64,000 nucleotides of DNA, taken from Prevotella sp. E9-3 (GTDB lineage Bacteria > Bacteroidota > Bacteroidia > Bacteroidales > Bacteroidaceae). Both the position numbers and the translations under genes were made by a program. Position 1 is the stretch's first letter. Each line of letters starts with the position of its first letter. This document shows positions 1 to 9,602 of this stretch, piece after piece. The stretch covers positions 806,001-870,000 of the forward strand of contig NZ_CP091786.1 in NCBI RefSeq assembly GCF_022024015.1. Direction: 5' to 3'. The notes under the pieces are model-generated. The model did not search any database. It was not told the origin of the DNA and saw only the letters and a program-made list of their open reading frames with translations.

Positions 1-1326
1 TTCCTCAACGTTGATTCCTGGAAGGTTAGCCAAAATAGCATCAGCCACAACGGGAATGGCATGGTTACCGATCATACAGTAGTTTTCCTGTCCCCAAAGA
101 TCCCAAATGGGCAAATAGCCATAAGTCTTATGGTGAAGAATCATGTCTCGGACAAACTGACTGGCTACCTCAGGCGCAATGAGTGTGTATAGTGGATGAG
201 CAGCTCGGAACGTGTCCCATAGACTGAATGTGCTATGGTAGGTCTGTCCTGCAGGCATCTGTTTTATCTCGTAGTTGGTGTCCATGTAGCGTCCATCTAC
301 ATCGCTCATGGTATTGGGCTGCATGAGTACATGATAGAGTCCCGTATAGAAAATCGTTTTCTGTTCGTCGGTTCCTTCTATCTCAATGCGTTTAAGTTCG
401 TGCTCCCAACAGTCGTGCGCAGCTTTTGTGTAGGCATCAAACTGCCAACTGCTGGCTTCGGCTTTCATGTTTTTGCGCGCTCCTTCTACATCAACAGGTG
501 AGATTGCTACTTTTACCGTCAAATGGCGACTGTCTGCTGGGGAGAAACTTAGCGCGCAGCGTAATGTCCGTCCATTGACCACATCACTCTTTCCTGCGTT
601 TCTACTACCATCCATAAGTAATCGTTTGTTGAACGGACGTGAGAATTCTGCACGGAAATAAACTTTGCGAAGTTTTGCCCAACCTGTTATTACACGATAG
701 CCTTCTATTGTATGATCGTTAATGATGCGCAACTGGCTTTGGATAATGTCGTATGAACGGCGACCAGAATAGTAAGCCTGTCCGCGGAATGTTCCACGAT
801 CTAAGTCCAACACAATAGTTTGCTCCTTCCCTTCTGGGAAAGTATAACGATGTATTCCTGTGCGTACGGTTGAAGATAGTTCGGCACGTACGCCACTCTC
901 CTGTAAATAGACGCTGTAATAGCCTGGGTGAGCCTCTTCTGCGTTATGACTATAATGTTGACTGAAGTCGGCTGCAGCGAGTTGTTCGGGCGTCACTTCA
1001 GAAGAAGTTGGCATCAGACTTACATCGAAAAGGTCTGTACATCCCGTGCCGCTTAGATGGGTATGGGTGAATCCGTAAATTTTGTCTTTGTTGTAGTCAT
1101 AACCAGAACAAGGATCCCAAGTGACCATTTGTTCTGTTTCAGGACTTAGCTGAACCATGCCCTGTGGCATTGTGGCACCAGGGAAGGTACTACCACTCAG
1201 CGCTCCCGTTTCATCAGTTTGTGTGCCAATAAAAGGGTTAACATAAATGGTATAATCCTGTGCCTGCGCCATCAAAAAGGCGCAGGCAGACAGGATGAGA
1301 ATGGTAAAAGTTCGTTTTTGTGTCAT
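1..1326 (-). CDS. GH92 alpha-mannosidase, N-terminal part (runs off window)
   Basis: Exo-acting alpha-mannosidase family (glycoside hydrolase 92), which trims alpha-mannosides from N-glycans or yeast mannan, usually in the periplasm or on the surface. The visible 442 codons begin with a signal peptide (about residues 1-22, ending AQAQ). They carry the GH92 N-terminal signature: NPFIGT (30-35), PGATMPQGMVQLSP (49-62) and GFTHTHLSGTG (85-95). The catalytic C-terminal domain lies beyond the window start. The ATG is 10 bp after the stop of the upstream dehydrogenase on the same strand, so the two may be co-transcribed. Family assignment is firm; linkage specificity cannot be read from this part. 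Confidence 0.9.
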   Translation of the reverse strand, partial: MTQKRTFTILILSACAFLMAQAQDYTIYVNPFIGTQTDETGALSGSTFPGATMPQGMVQLSPETEQMVTWDPCSGYDYNKDKIYGFTHTHLSGTGCTDLFDVSLMPTSSEVTPEQLAAADFSQHYSHNAEEAHPGYYSVYLQESGVRAELSSTVRTGIHRYTFPEGKEQTIVLDLDRGTFRGQAYYSGRRSYDIIQSQLRIINDHTIEGYRVITGWAKLRKVYFRAEFSRPFNKRLLMDGSRNAGKSDVVNGRTLRCALSFSPADSRHLTVKVAISPVDVEGARKNMKAEASSWQFDAYTKAAHDCWEHELKRIEIEGTDEQKTIFYTGLYHVLMQPNTMSDVDGRYMDTNYEIKQMPAGQTYHSTFSLWDTFRAAHPLYTLIAPEVASQFVRDMILHHKTYGYLPIWDLWGQENYCMIGNHAIPVVADAILANLPGINVEE

Positions 1327-1336
1327 GCTTCAGTGA

Positions 1337-2575
1337 TTACAGTTCTAAATCACCGTCATGAATCTCATGCCAAGGCAGTCCTTGCTTGTTCAACTGTTCC
1401 AGGAATGGATCTGGGTCGAACTCCTCAACATTGTGTACACCTGGTTTGTTCCAGAGACCCTTGCAGAACATCATCGCACCTATCATGGCAGGAACACCGG
1501 TGGTATATGATACACCTTGCATACCAGTCTCTTCATAAGCAGCACGGTGTGAGCAGTTATTATATATATAATAGGTGTGCTCCTTACCGTCGTTGCCAAT
1601 ACCACGAATGCGGCAACCAATAGAGGTCTGTCCTTCGTAGTTTTCGCCAAGATCCTGTGGGTTAGGCAGAACAGCCTTGAGGAATTGCAGAGGAACAATC
1701 TTTACTTTAGCAGTGCCTGAGCCATCAGCAAGTGGTGCCTCGTATTCTACTTCGTCAATGCGGCTCATGCCGATATTCTGAATAACTTCCAGGTGCTTCA
1801 AGTATTGCTGACCGAAGGTCATCCAGAAACGTGCACGCTTGATAGTGGGGTAGTTGATTACCAGCGATTCAATCTCCTCATGGTGCAAAAGATAGCTGTC
1901 GCGAGGTCCAATCTCTGGATAGGTGAGATCCTTGTGTATCTCCAGAGGTTCTGTCTCTACCCATTTGCCATTCTCCCAATAAAGACCCTTTTGGGTGATT
2001 TCACGGATGTTAATCTCTGGATTGAAGTTAGTGGCGAAAGCCTTGTGGTGGTCGCCTGCATTGCAATCAACAATATCTAGATACTCAATTTCCTTGAAGT
2101 GGTGTTTCGCAGCGTATGCAGTGAAGATGCTTGTTACACCTGGGTCAAAACCGCAACCGAGAATAGCAGTTAGTCCTGCTTTCTCAAAGCGCTCACGGTA
2201 TGCCCACTGCCATGAATATTCAAAGTGAGCCTCATCCTTTGGCTCGTAGTTGGCTGTGTCGAGATAGTTGCATCCGCAAGCCAGACAAGCATCCATAATG
2301 GTGAGATCCTGGTAGGGGAGGGCGAGGTTGATAACAAGCTCAGGCTTGTAGCTGCTGAAAAGTGCCTTCAACTGTTCTACATCATCGGCATCAACCTGTG
2401 CAGTCTGGATAGGCATGTCATAACCTTTGTCATGTATAGCCTTTACCAATGCATCACATTTCTCCTTGCGACGGCTGGCAATCATGAACTCTGTAAACAC
2501 ATCTGCATTCTGAACAATTTTGAATGCAGCTACCGTTGCGACGCCTCCGGCGCCAATCATCAGTACTCTACTCAT
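1337..2575 (-). CDS. Saccharopine dehydrogenase-family protein, probable carboxy(nor)spermidine dehydrogenase
   Basis: 412 residues, the usual length for carboxynorspermidine/carboxyspermidine dehydrogenase, which reductively condenses aspartate semialdehyde with a diamine in the alternative spermidine route of many Bacteroidota. The Rossmann glycine motif GAGGVA is at residues 8-13, followed by the ASRR segment typical of NADPH binding. The decarboxylase partner (NspC) is not in this window. The gene lies 33 bp after the repeat lipoprotein and 10 bp before the GH92 gene, with no obvious promoter in either gap. True saccharopine dehydrogenase is the alternative, but length and N-terminus fit the polyamine enzyme better. 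Confidence 0.8.
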   Translation of the reverse strand: MSRVLMIGAGGVATVAAFKIVQNADVFTEFMIASRRKEKCDALVKAIHDKGYDMPIQTAQVDADDVEQLKALFSSYKPELVINLALPYQDLTIMDACLACGCNYLDTANYEPKDEAHFEYSWQWAYRERFEKAGLTAILGCGFDPGVTSIFTAYAAKHHFKEIEYLDIVDCNAGDHHKAFATNFNPEINIREITQKGLYWENGKWVETEPLEIHKDLTYPEIGPRDSYLLHHEEIESLVINYPTIKRARFWMTFGQQYLKHLEVIQNIGMSRIDEVEYEAPLADGSGTAKVKIVPLQFLKAVLPNPQDLGENYEGQTSIGCRIRGIGNDGKEHTYYIYNNCSHRAAYEETGMQGVSYTTGVPAMIGAMMFCKGLWNKPGVHNVEEFDPDPFLEQLNKQGLPWHEIHDGDLEL

Positions 2576-2608
2576 TTTTTATATAAATATTTATCGTTAT
2601 TTTATTGC

Positions 2609-5600
2609 TTAATAATATACTCTCTTTTTATATGTCTTGTTATTGACGACGAAAGATGCCGAGATAACGGGCTTATACACGTTTACCAGTTTGCTTGGTA
2701 TGTTGAATGTACGAGATTCGCCTTTCTTTATTTTGATAAATGCATTGTCGTCATCCTTCACATTAATATTGAATTGCCCATCAATACCTAATGAAGACAA
2801 CGTGATAGTACTTGAATAGTTGTTGGTGATTACAATCGGACAGTTTGCTGTCACCATGTCGTTTGCTTTCTGGTAGTCACCACCTCCACGTACTATGTTG
2901 ACTTTGTCGGATGCAATGAATACAGTAACGGTGCAGTAATCATTATAGTCATCCACTCCCATGTAATTACCGATTGATGCGGTAATTCGTACCTTGGGGG
3001 CAGCTTCAGGACCAGATGCCTTCAGTTCTCTTTCAGTTGTTTTATTGTCAATGGATCTTACTATACCGTTATCAACTGTGGCAATAGACTCCTTATCCGT
3101 TTTCCATGTGATGGTTCGGCCAGTGTTGGTCTTGGCTACGAGTACAAATGACTGACCTTCTTCAACCTCATGTTCTGCTTCGTTCAGGTAGATGTACTTA
3201 TGTTGCAGGATGGGGAAAGTCACTGTTTCCTTGAAATTTGAAATAGTGATGGTGTCTCGACGCTCGAAAGCATTGCCAGAGAAGTAAGGTATGGTAATCT
3301 TGTGATAGTATTGGTCTATACCAGATGTGGACTTGGCACCAATGCTTACCCATGTCCCTTTCTTGTTGATCTTATAATCAGGTGTCAGAGTCTTAATGGG
3401 AAGATTGAATTCACCACCTTCTTTAGCGAAGTTCATACTCTTTCTGTTGTCTTCGAAGTTGATTTCAATCTTTGGATTGGTCGTTTGGGTGAGCGGAATC
3501 TTTGCCAATTCCTCGCCACTTACTAATAGTTTTAAATCGCCAATATGCTTCTCATTCGTTTTGTTTTCTGAGAAGTTTAGGGTGATAATCTCATTGTTCT
3601 CGTCTATTGGCTTCAGAATATAGTCCACCCAAGTACCCGGTAATTTTACTTGATACTTTGCATTACTGGTTACGTGGAGGTCAATACTTTGCTGTGTGTA
3701 GTCAACATCAACCCTCTTTTCTGTGATTTTTATCTGAGTGCGATAATTCTGCGTCAGCTTGAAACTGGTTTTAATAGTACTCGATTCCACATTGGTGCCA
3801 TCAAGCAGATAGAGGGTAACTGTTGCAGAACGTGCATTGAACGCGTTGTTTACTGCTGAAGTGAATATCACGTTCTTCCCACTGACTTTTCCACTTACCC
3901 ACTTAGCACCTTGTAAAGTCTCATTGTCAATGATCTGACAACGAATGTTTTTCAGCTCCGTTCCGTAGTGAAGGGTATCTGCAGTTTGATTGTATTCGAT
4001 AGTCCGATCATTTATTTTCTTGTTGTCGAAAATAGTGTAGTGTTGTTGTTCTATGTTGAAAGAGGTCTTCACTGTGCTTGACTCTATATTACTTCCATTG
4101 GGAAGATAGAGTAAAACCTTGGCAGAGCGGTCTGTCTTGGAATTGAGTACATTCGAAGTGAGAACAACGATGTTTTCTTTCTCTCTCACATCAGCTTTCA
4201 GCCATGTGGCATTGTTGTGAGTCGTATTATCTGTAACCTGACATTTAATGTCTTTCAGCGAATGCTCGAACTTCAGCGTGTCTGTCTTCTGATCCCAAAC
4301 GAGTTTTCTGTTTTCAATCTTCAGCGAGTCAAAAATGTCATTGTGCTTCTGGGTTACTGTGAAAACGTACTGCGCACAGGTAGAATCGACAGTATTCGTG
4401 TTGCTCATGAAAAGTGTAATCTTTGCAGCGCGATTTTCCTTATTGGTCAGTTTATCTGCTGAAACAATGAGCTCTTTACCGTCTTTTGCCAGCTTAAGCC
4501 ATGTTGGAGCTTTCTGGGTTGTTGGGTCGGTAAGAATGTATTTAACGTTTGTCAGGTCGAAATTGGGCTTGATGGTATCTTTCTGTTGATCCCATGCCAA
4601 AGTGCGATTCTTGACATTGTTGTTGTCGAAAAGATCATTGCGAAGTTGTCTCACTACGAAAGTAGTATGTACGGTAGTGGTATCGATAATCGTACCATTA
4701 TTGGGTAGATAGAGTGTTACTGTCGCTTTGTTGGTGAAACGGGCATTATTTACTTGAGGTTTCAATATCACCCAGTTGTTCTTTTCGTCAACGGTTGTCT
4801 GAAGCCATTTAGGCGCAACATTGGTTACACTGTCAGTCATGACATACTTGATTCCTGTCAGTGGCTTGTCAAAGAATAGTGTGTCACCCACTTGGTTCCA
4901 TTTAAGGGTGATGACTGTATCTGATGGGAATTTTTCAAACACAGGATTCTGATGTTGAGTGACAAGGAATGCAAAGTTGGCTAATAGCGAGTCTGCCGTT
5001 AACGTACTTGCGTTCTTTGGTATCATTCGGATAAGAGCTTGTCTTACACCTGCTGATTTGTAGTTATCAACATGCAGTTTGAGTATTGATGAAATTATTG
5101 AGGTCTTGCACCAAGATACATTCTCATCGTCAACGCCCATGACCTTAAGGTTTACAGCATCCTGCAAAATGCGGCCCAGATCAATTATTGTATCACTTGC
5201 TGTATAGGGCATAACCAGCTCTGAGATGTTCAAACCGTCAAACATCTTGTTCTTGCGTTGTACAATTTTGAAAATCACTCTCAGTGAAGTGTCGTCAAGG
5301 TCAGTACGGCTTGGGTCGGTAGTCAGAACAACTTGCGCACAACGGTCTAAAATGGTTGTGTTCTCCTCAAGTTTTATATCAATTTTCCCATTGGAGAGTT
5401 TAATCTCTTTTACCCAAAGTGCCTGCATGTTTGTAGCTGTATCGATAGCTTCCCAGAGAACAGAACGGCTCAGGTCTGCATCTATCAGAAGAGTGCGATT
5501 TGTTTCATCTGAATTCATGTAAACAGGAGAAATCTGTAATCCTGTCAGTGGGGAAGGGTAGGTCTGTTTCTCTACGCAGGCATACATAGAGAAAATTGTA

Positions 5601-5638
5601 ATCATTATAAGTAGGTTGTTTATCAAAAACTTTTTCAT
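2609..5638 (-). CDS. Lipoprotein with six ~100-residue tandem repeats and Ig-like C-terminal domains
   Basis: 1009 residues with a lipoprotein signal (SMYAC, Cys21), so probably membrane-anchored. Residues ~35-635 form six diverged repeats of about 100 residues, with boundaries near 134, 234, 338, 437 and 538. Each later unit has a start like R-x-L-x-W-D-Q-x-x-D-T, a middle TTxxAxWLK and an end TLYLPNGxxI...TSFxxxQ followed by FD. A BACON-like stretch follows (~635-800), then a Big2-type Ig segment (ITWKTDKESIATVDNGIV, ~835-855) and a C-terminal beta domain. No catalytic motif is seen. The gene starts 6 bp after the phytase stop, so the two are almost certainly co-transcribed. Function is unknown; ligand binding or adhesion is inference from the fold type. 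Confidence 0.8.
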   Translation of the reverse strand: MKKFLINNLLIMITIFSMYACVEKQTYPSPLTGLQISPVYMNSDETNRTLLIDADLSRSVLWEAIDTATNMQALWVKEIKLSNGKIDIKLEENTTILDRCAQVVLTTDPSRTDLDDTSLRVIFKIVQRKNKMFDGLNISELVMPYTASDTIIDLGRILQDAVNLKVMGVDDENVSWCKTSIISSILKLHVDNYKSAGVRQALIRMIPKNASTLTADSLLANFAFLVTQHQNPVFEKFPSDTVITLKWNQVGDTLFFDKPLTGIKYVMTDSVTNVAPKWLQTTVDEKNNWVILKPQVNNARFTNKATVTLYLPNNGTIIDTTTVHTTFVVRQLRNDLFDNNNVKNRTLAWDQQKDTIKPNFDLTNVKYILTDPTTQKAPTWLKLAKDGKELIVSADKLTNKENRAAKITLFMSNTNTVDSTCAQYVFTVTQKHNDIFDSLKIENRKLVWDQKTDTLKFEHSLKDIKCQVTDNTTHNNATWLKADVREKENIVVLTSNVLNSKTDRSAKVLLYLPNGSNIESSTVKTSFNIEQQHYTIFDNKKINDRTIEYNQTADTLHYGTELKNIRCQIIDNETLQGAKWVSGKVSGKNVIFTSAVNNAFNARSATVTLYLLDGTNVESSTIKTSFKLTQNYRTQIKITEKRVDVDYTQQSIDLHVTSNAKYQVKLPGTWVDYILKPIDENNEIITLNFSENKTNEKHIGDLKLLVSGEELAKIPLTQTTNPKIEINFEDNRKSMNFAKEGGEFNLPIKTLTPDYKINKKGTWVSIGAKSTSGIDQYYHKITIPYFSGNAFERRDTITISNFKETVTFPILQHKYIYLNEAEHEVEEGQSFVLVAKTNTGRTITWKTDKESIATVDNGIVRSIDNKTTERELKASGPEAAPKVRITASIGNYMGVDDYNDYCTVTVFIASDKVNIVRGGGDYQKANDMVTANCPIVITNNYSSTITLSSLGIDGQFNINVKDDDNAFIKIKKGESRTFNIPSKLVNVYKPVISASFVVNNKTYKKRVYY

Positions 5639-5644
5639 AATCGC

Positions 5645-6955
5645 TTATTTCTGTACGTATTCAAATTCAGATAGTTTGTCAAGGTAGTATTGTCTTAAGA
5701 CTTTCCATGGATAGTAGGGCCACTTGTCTGTTTTTACAGGCAAGGTGGCTTCGCGTTCGTTCAACAGAGCTTTCACCAGCACTTCTCCACTCTTTCCTTT
5801 CTTTGGGCGGTAGAATACCAACTGTATATTGCAGGCCATGGGGAATATGTTGTAGTTCCGCCAATAACGATCCAAAGAGTCTGGATTTTCTACGCTGATT
5901 CCGCATGAATCAAGTTCAAGCAGGCATGCCAGCGGCATAACACAAACTTCATGGCCAAAACGTAAAGTTGCTTGGACGTTGGCTTTTGCTGCGTCTGCTC
6001 CCAATACAGTGTCAGTGGTCTCTATGATGTTCTTTAGAAGATTTCTTTGGCTAAAGGGCATGATGCCACCGGTTTGTGGGGCGGCACCGTAGTTCAGATA
6101 CCAACCGACGTTGCGTACACACCATTGGGCATAGAGTTCGTCAGTGGTAAAAAGGCTCAGCAAATCAATATCAGTATCATGGCTCTGCATGTTTGCTGCA
6201 ACCTCAAACAGGTTGTATGTCATATCTATGGCATTGATGCTGTCCTTCACCCATTGCTGGTCGTTGAAGAGAAGTTTCATCAGCCGCTCCGGTTTAGTGA
6301 CTCGCTCCTGATAAGCCCTTTTCTCTTCCTGTTTTACTCTTTTGCTATGTTCCTTTAAACGGTCATCCCACGGCTGGTTAAGATAATATTGTAGTGACTC
6401 ACTCACATCGTTATGGATACGAGCTGAGGGATTGGCAGCCATCATTTCCTCGCATTCGGCAATCATAGAAAGAATGCAACGTGGAACTACTGTAGAACGT
6501 GCATCAATGGCTACATTTTTCTTTTTAAAAATTTCAGGGAAATGTTCGGTCATGCGTTTGCCAATACCATGGTGCTGGCGCTCGCCAACAGTTGTCAAAT
6601 CGCCCAGGCGTTTGATGGTACATGGAATAAAAATCTCTAGTTTTTCCAGAACTTCACATCCTGTTGGCGTGAGCTTTCCTTGGCTTTCTGCCTTGCGCAA
6701 TACATCGGCAACTCGCGAGTAGTCCTGCTTTCCAATCAGCCATCGTGAACCATGACGACCATAGTGACTCAAGTAGAATGGCTCATATCCTTTAGGAGCA
6801 GGAGTTAAGGGTTTTGTAGCCGGGTAACGGTCATAGTCCAAGTAGTTGCTTCCGCATAGGAATGGGTTCTCGGCAATTTCTTCGCGTGCCGTTTTCTGCG
6901 CCTGAATGGTAAGACAGAGTACAATTGTACAAAAAGAAAGAATGACTTTTTTCAT
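5645..6955 (-). CDS. Histidine-type phosphatase, MINPP-like phytase
   Basis: Secreted histidine phosphatase (clade 2) resembling bacterial multiple inositol polyphosphate phosphatase, which strips phosphates from phytate. From the chosen ATG at 6955 the protein has 436 residues: signal peptide MKKVILS...IQAQ (1-20), catalytic GRHGS (66-70; R67, H68), and a C-terminal FGHE near residue 335 giving the proton donor in the MINPP arrangement. An upstream in-frame start at 7048 was rejected because the extension would contain the promoter box and break the signal peptide. It is the first gene of an operon with the repeat lipoprotein. Confidence 0.85.
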   Translation of the reverse strand: MKKVILSFCTIVLCLTIQAQKTAREEIAENPFLCGSNYLDYDRYPATKPLTPAPKGYEPFYLSHYGRHGSRWLIGKQDYSRVADVLRKAESQGKLTPTGCEVLEKLEIFIPCTIKRLGDLTTVGERQHHGIGKRMTEHFPEIFKKKNVAIDARSTVVPRCILSMIAECEEMMAANPSARIHNDVSESLQYYLNQPWDDRLKEHSKRVKQEEKRAYQERVTKPERLMKLLFNDQQWVKDSINAIDMTYNLFEVAANMQSHDTDIDLLSLFTTDELYAQWCVRNVGWYLNYGAAPQTGGIMPFSQRNLLKNIIETTDTVLGADAAKANVQATLRFGHEVCVMPLACLLELDSCGISVENPDSLDRYWRNYNIFPMACNIQLVFYRPKKGKSGEVLVKALLNEREATLPVKTDKWPYYPWKVLRQYYLDKLSEFEYVQK

Positions 6956-6996
6956 ATGGTTTTTGTCAATAAACCTTTTATATAATAAGGTAAATG

Positions 6997-7028
6997 CAAA
7001 ATTACAAACTTTCTGTAGAATGACCAAA
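6997..7028 (-). promoter_or_regulatory. Promoter of the phytase operon
   Basis: On the minus strand a TTTG (-33 box, 7025-7028) is followed after 20 bp by TAATTTTG (-7 box, 6997-7004), matching the Bacteroidota primary sigma consensus. It leaves a leader of roughly 35 nt before the ATG at 6955. Confidence 0.75.
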
Positions 7029-7052
7029 TTCTGTTGGATAAAATACAAAAAA

Positions 7053-7084
7053 GAAAGCTCTTCTTTTTATTATAAAGAGCTTTC
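7053..7084 (-). terminator. Intrinsic terminator after the DUF5606 gene
   Basis: Stem GAAAGCTCTT (7053-7062) pairs with AAGAGCTTTC (7075-7084). On the minus strand it is followed by a T-rich stretch. It ends the nusB-DUF5606 run before the phytase promoter. Confidence 0.7.
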
Positions 7085-7112
7085 CTTTGGCTGATAAATA
7101 TATTATTGGGGA

Positions 7113-7547
7113 TTATTTTGCGTCCTTCCCCTCTTCTTTGTTTTCAGCTGATTCGTCTTTAAAATCGCTGATACCGTTTTCAATGAGAATATTGTACCAC
7201 TGGATAAGTTTCTTGATGTCACTGTTGTGAACACGGTCACGGTCGAAGTTTGGCAGAATCTTAGCAAAGTATTCACGCAGTTCATCACCGCTGGCTTTCT
7301 TTACATCAATAGATGCTTTCTTGCCCTTTTCGAGGGTCTTCATGTTGTCAAGAACGGTGGTGAGGGCTACGTCCTCATCGTCGGTGAACATAGCGATGTC
7401 GTTGAGGGATGTAATACGGTCTGTTGCAAATGCAGGCTGACGACGGTGTGTGGCGTCAAGTGCCTCTACAATGAGGTTGTTCTTGCCGTTTGTCACAAGC
7501 TTGTAAAGACCGGGCTTGCCGGAGATTGCTAAAATTGTTTGTTGCAT
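7113..7547 (-). CDS. DUF5606 family protein
   Basis: 144 residues. The N-terminus, with AISGKPGLYKLV near the start and later TDRITSLNDIAMFTDD, matches the Bacteroidota-restricted DUF5606 family as I recall it. No signal peptide or membrane segment, so probably cytoplasmic. The tail (~127-144) is charged and low in complexity, rich in Glu and Lys. It follows coaE by 19 bp and is the last gene before a terminator. No biochemical role is known to me. Confidence 0.8.
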   Translation of the reverse strand: MQQTILAISGKPGLYKLVTNGKNNLIVEALDATHRRQPAFATDRITSLNDIAMFTDDEDVALTTVLDNMKTLEKGKKASIDVKKASGDELREYFAKILPNFDRDRVHNSDIKKLIQWYNILIENGISDFKDESAENKEEGKDAK

Positions 7548-7566
7548 TTTATTCTTTCTTTAGTTA

Positions 7567-8127
7567 TTATTGTTGTAATTTATTCAAAATGGTCTCTAAC
7601 TGTGGTAAGAGTGGCTGTATGCCATCGTTCACTATTTCAAAGTCTGCAGCTTGTCGCACCTTCTCCTGTGGCCATTGGCGGTTCATCCATTGACGGGCTT
7701 TCTCGTTGCTGATGTTGTCACGCTTCATGATTCGCTCCAGACGGATGATCTCAGGCGCTGTGACAACAATAACCCGATCTACTAAATGACTGATGCCCGA
7801 TTCGAATAGGATAGCACTCTCCATCCATTGCATTCCGCTTTGTATGAAATCGTTGACTACAGCGGGATGAACAATGTTGTCTATTGCGTGGGCATTGTCT
7901 TCAGAAAGCAGTAGAAAACGTGCTACAACTGCTTTGTTCAGTAGTCCGTCGTCGGTATAAGCGTCTGGCCCTAGTAGTTTAATGAGCTGGGACTTTAATT
8001 CTGCAGACTCGTGCATCAACCGCTTGGCTGCTTTGTCGCAGTCGTACACCTCAATATTACGTTCAGCCAGGAGTTTGCAAACATAACTTTTCCCGCTCCC
8101 AATACCGCCTGTGATGCCAATCTTCAT
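7567..8127 (-). CDS. coaE: Dephospho-CoA kinase
   Basis: Last step of coenzyme A synthesis: ATP-dependent phosphorylation of the ribose 3'-OH of dephospho-CoA. 186 residues, a normal length. P-loop GGIGSGKS at residues 7-14, with the family's DCDKAAKRL segment (33-41) and a lid region RQWMNRQWPQEKVR (~145-158). It starts 8 bp after the ybbR stop in a nusB-yajC-ybbR-coaE arrangement I recall as common in Bacteroidota. Confidence 0.95.
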   Translation of the reverse strand: MKIGITGGIGSGKSYVCKLLAERNIEVYDCDKAAKRLMHESAELKSQLIKLLGPDAYTDDGLLNKAVVARFLLLSEDNAHAIDNIVHPAVVNDFIQSGMQWMESAILFESGISHLVDRVIVVTAPEIIRLERIMKRDNISNEKARQWMNRQWPQEKVRQAADFEIVNDGIQPLLPQLETILNKLQQ

Positions 8128-8135
8128 GAATGAAA

Positions 8136-9212
8136 CTATTGGATAGAGTCGTTGTCGTTTACAGACTGCTGTTGCTTGTGGTGGTGAACAGCGATACTGT
8201 CAGCAGATGCTGTGTCTGTAGATTCGTTTTTCTGGCTCTGTTCTTCTATAAGGTAGTCAACCTGTTTGACGCTCAGTGCAGCTCTTGTAATGCCTTCTGG
8301 GGAAGACTGAAGGTAGATGTTGCATTTGGACGATTGACTTCTCTGTATTTCCTCGTAGTCGGCAACAACCCTAAAATCGTTCTTTGACAAGGACTGATAA
8401 GTCTTTACGCCTGTCACGAATTTTACCTTTACTTTTGCCGGGAACGTGCGAAGAATCTTTCCCTTTGGCATGTTAATACCTACCACGGGCACATCGTCGA
8501 AACTAACCTCCGTAAGTACATCGGTCATGAATCGTATTGACACCATGTTTGGAAGCATTTTTACACCGGCAATTTTCTGGAGTCTGGCATCTACTGTCAG
8601 CGTGTCGCGAAAATCAGAATAGTTCAGCACTTCTGTGTACACCGTGTTGATGCTGTCGAGTTTGGAATGTGACGCATAGATGGTGACACTGTCTGGGTCG
8701 TATTCCACACCTGAGATGAAGAATAGCTCTTCTGGTGTTACTGAACCACGCCATTTGATAGGCACGCGCTTCTTCTCTCCGTAGTTGTAGTAGAACGTGA
8801 GCTTCTCCGGCTTTATGCTGATCAGTTTTGAAGAACTGGTCAAACGAGAGGTTATCTTCTTGCTCAATTCGCTCGCAGGTACTTCGCCCATTCCATTGTG
8901 GCGGGCGTTGCTTTTAAAGTCTATTGTGATATTTTGCATGGCGTCACCATACATATATCCCAACAGAATGATACCTTTGTCGCGTATGGTGACCCGAAGT
9001 GTGTCGGTCTCGGGCGAGGTCATCACCACTGTCTTTGGTATGTTCGTGTAATGCACAGGAATGCGTATTTCCTGTTCGTAGTTGTCGTTGAGGGCCATGA
9101 GTATCCAGAATACTCCGGCAACGGCAAAAAAGAACAGGAAAATCAAAAATTCTCTGTTTGCTTTACTGAACAGGAAATTGATGATGGAGCGGATGATGTC
9201 GCTTGCTTTCAC
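8136..9212 (-). CDS. YbbR/CdaR-like domain protein
   Basis: 358 residues: a short cytoplasmic N-terminus, one membrane helix (about 21-40, rich in Phe/Ile/Leu) and an extracytoplasmic region with repeated YbbR-like modules. The start codon is GTG (9210-9212); no internal Met lies before the membrane helix, so this start is retained. The C-terminal ~35 residues are polar and low-complexity. In Firmicutes, CdaR/YbbR proteins modulate diadenylate cyclase; no cyclase gene is in this window, so that role is not claimed. It lies between yajC and coaE. Confidence 0.85.
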   Translation of the reverse strand: MKASDIIRSIINFLFSKANREFLIFLFFFAVAGVFWILMALNDNYEQEIRIPVHYTNIPKTVVMTSPETDTLRVTIRDKGIILLGYMYGDAMQNITIDFKSNARHNGMGEVPASELSKKITSRLTSSSKLISIKPEKLTFYYNYGEKKRVPIKWRGSVTPEELFFISGVEYDPDSVTIYASHSKLDSINTVYTEVLNYSDFRDTLTVDARLQKIAGVKMLPNMVSIRFMTDVLTEVSFDDVPVVGINMPKGKILRTFPAKVKVKFVTGVKTYQSLSKNDFRVVADYEEIQRSQSSKCNIYLQSSPEGITRAALSVKQVDYLIEEQSQKNESTDTASADSIAVHHHKQQQSVNDNDSIQ

Positions 9213-9258
9213 TTACGGGAAAACCTCGTCAGTTCAATTCATACAAGTACAAGAACTT

Positions 9259-9576
9259 CTATTTCTGCAGAGGAGTGTTTGCTGAATCCTTGAACACTGA
9301 ACCGCGGTCTACTGTGATTACTACGTCGCGGGCAATTTTTACTTCGACGGTGTTCTTTGTCAGGTCAATGCTTTTTACTGTTCCGTAGATACCGCCGCCT
9401 GTAACAACAGACGTGCCTTCGGTCAGTTCGTTCTGAAATTTCTGAATTTCTTTCTGACGTTTCTGCTGAGGGCGAATCATAAAGAAATACAGGATTCCAA
9501 ACATTGCTACCAGCATGATAATGGTACCCATGCCGCTACCTTGTGCGGCCTGTGCCTGAAGAATGATGTTGGTCAT
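9259..9576 (-). CDS. yajC: Preprotein translocase subunit YajC
   Basis: 105-residue accessory Sec translocase subunit. One membrane helix at about residues 18-35 ends in the hallmark YFFMIRPQQKRQKE (30-43), followed by a small cytoplasmic domain with TGGGIYGTVKSID. It lies 26 bp after the nusB stop and 46 bp before ybbR. Length and topology are typical. Confidence 0.93.
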   Translation of the reverse strand: MTNIILQAQAAQGSGMGTIIMLVAMFGILYFFMIRPQQKRQKEIQKFQNELTEGTSVVTGGGIYGTVKSIDLTKNTVEVKIARDVVITVDRGSVFKDSANTPLQK

Positions 9577-9602
9577 ATTCTTACTTTGTGTTATTTTGTT
9601 GA

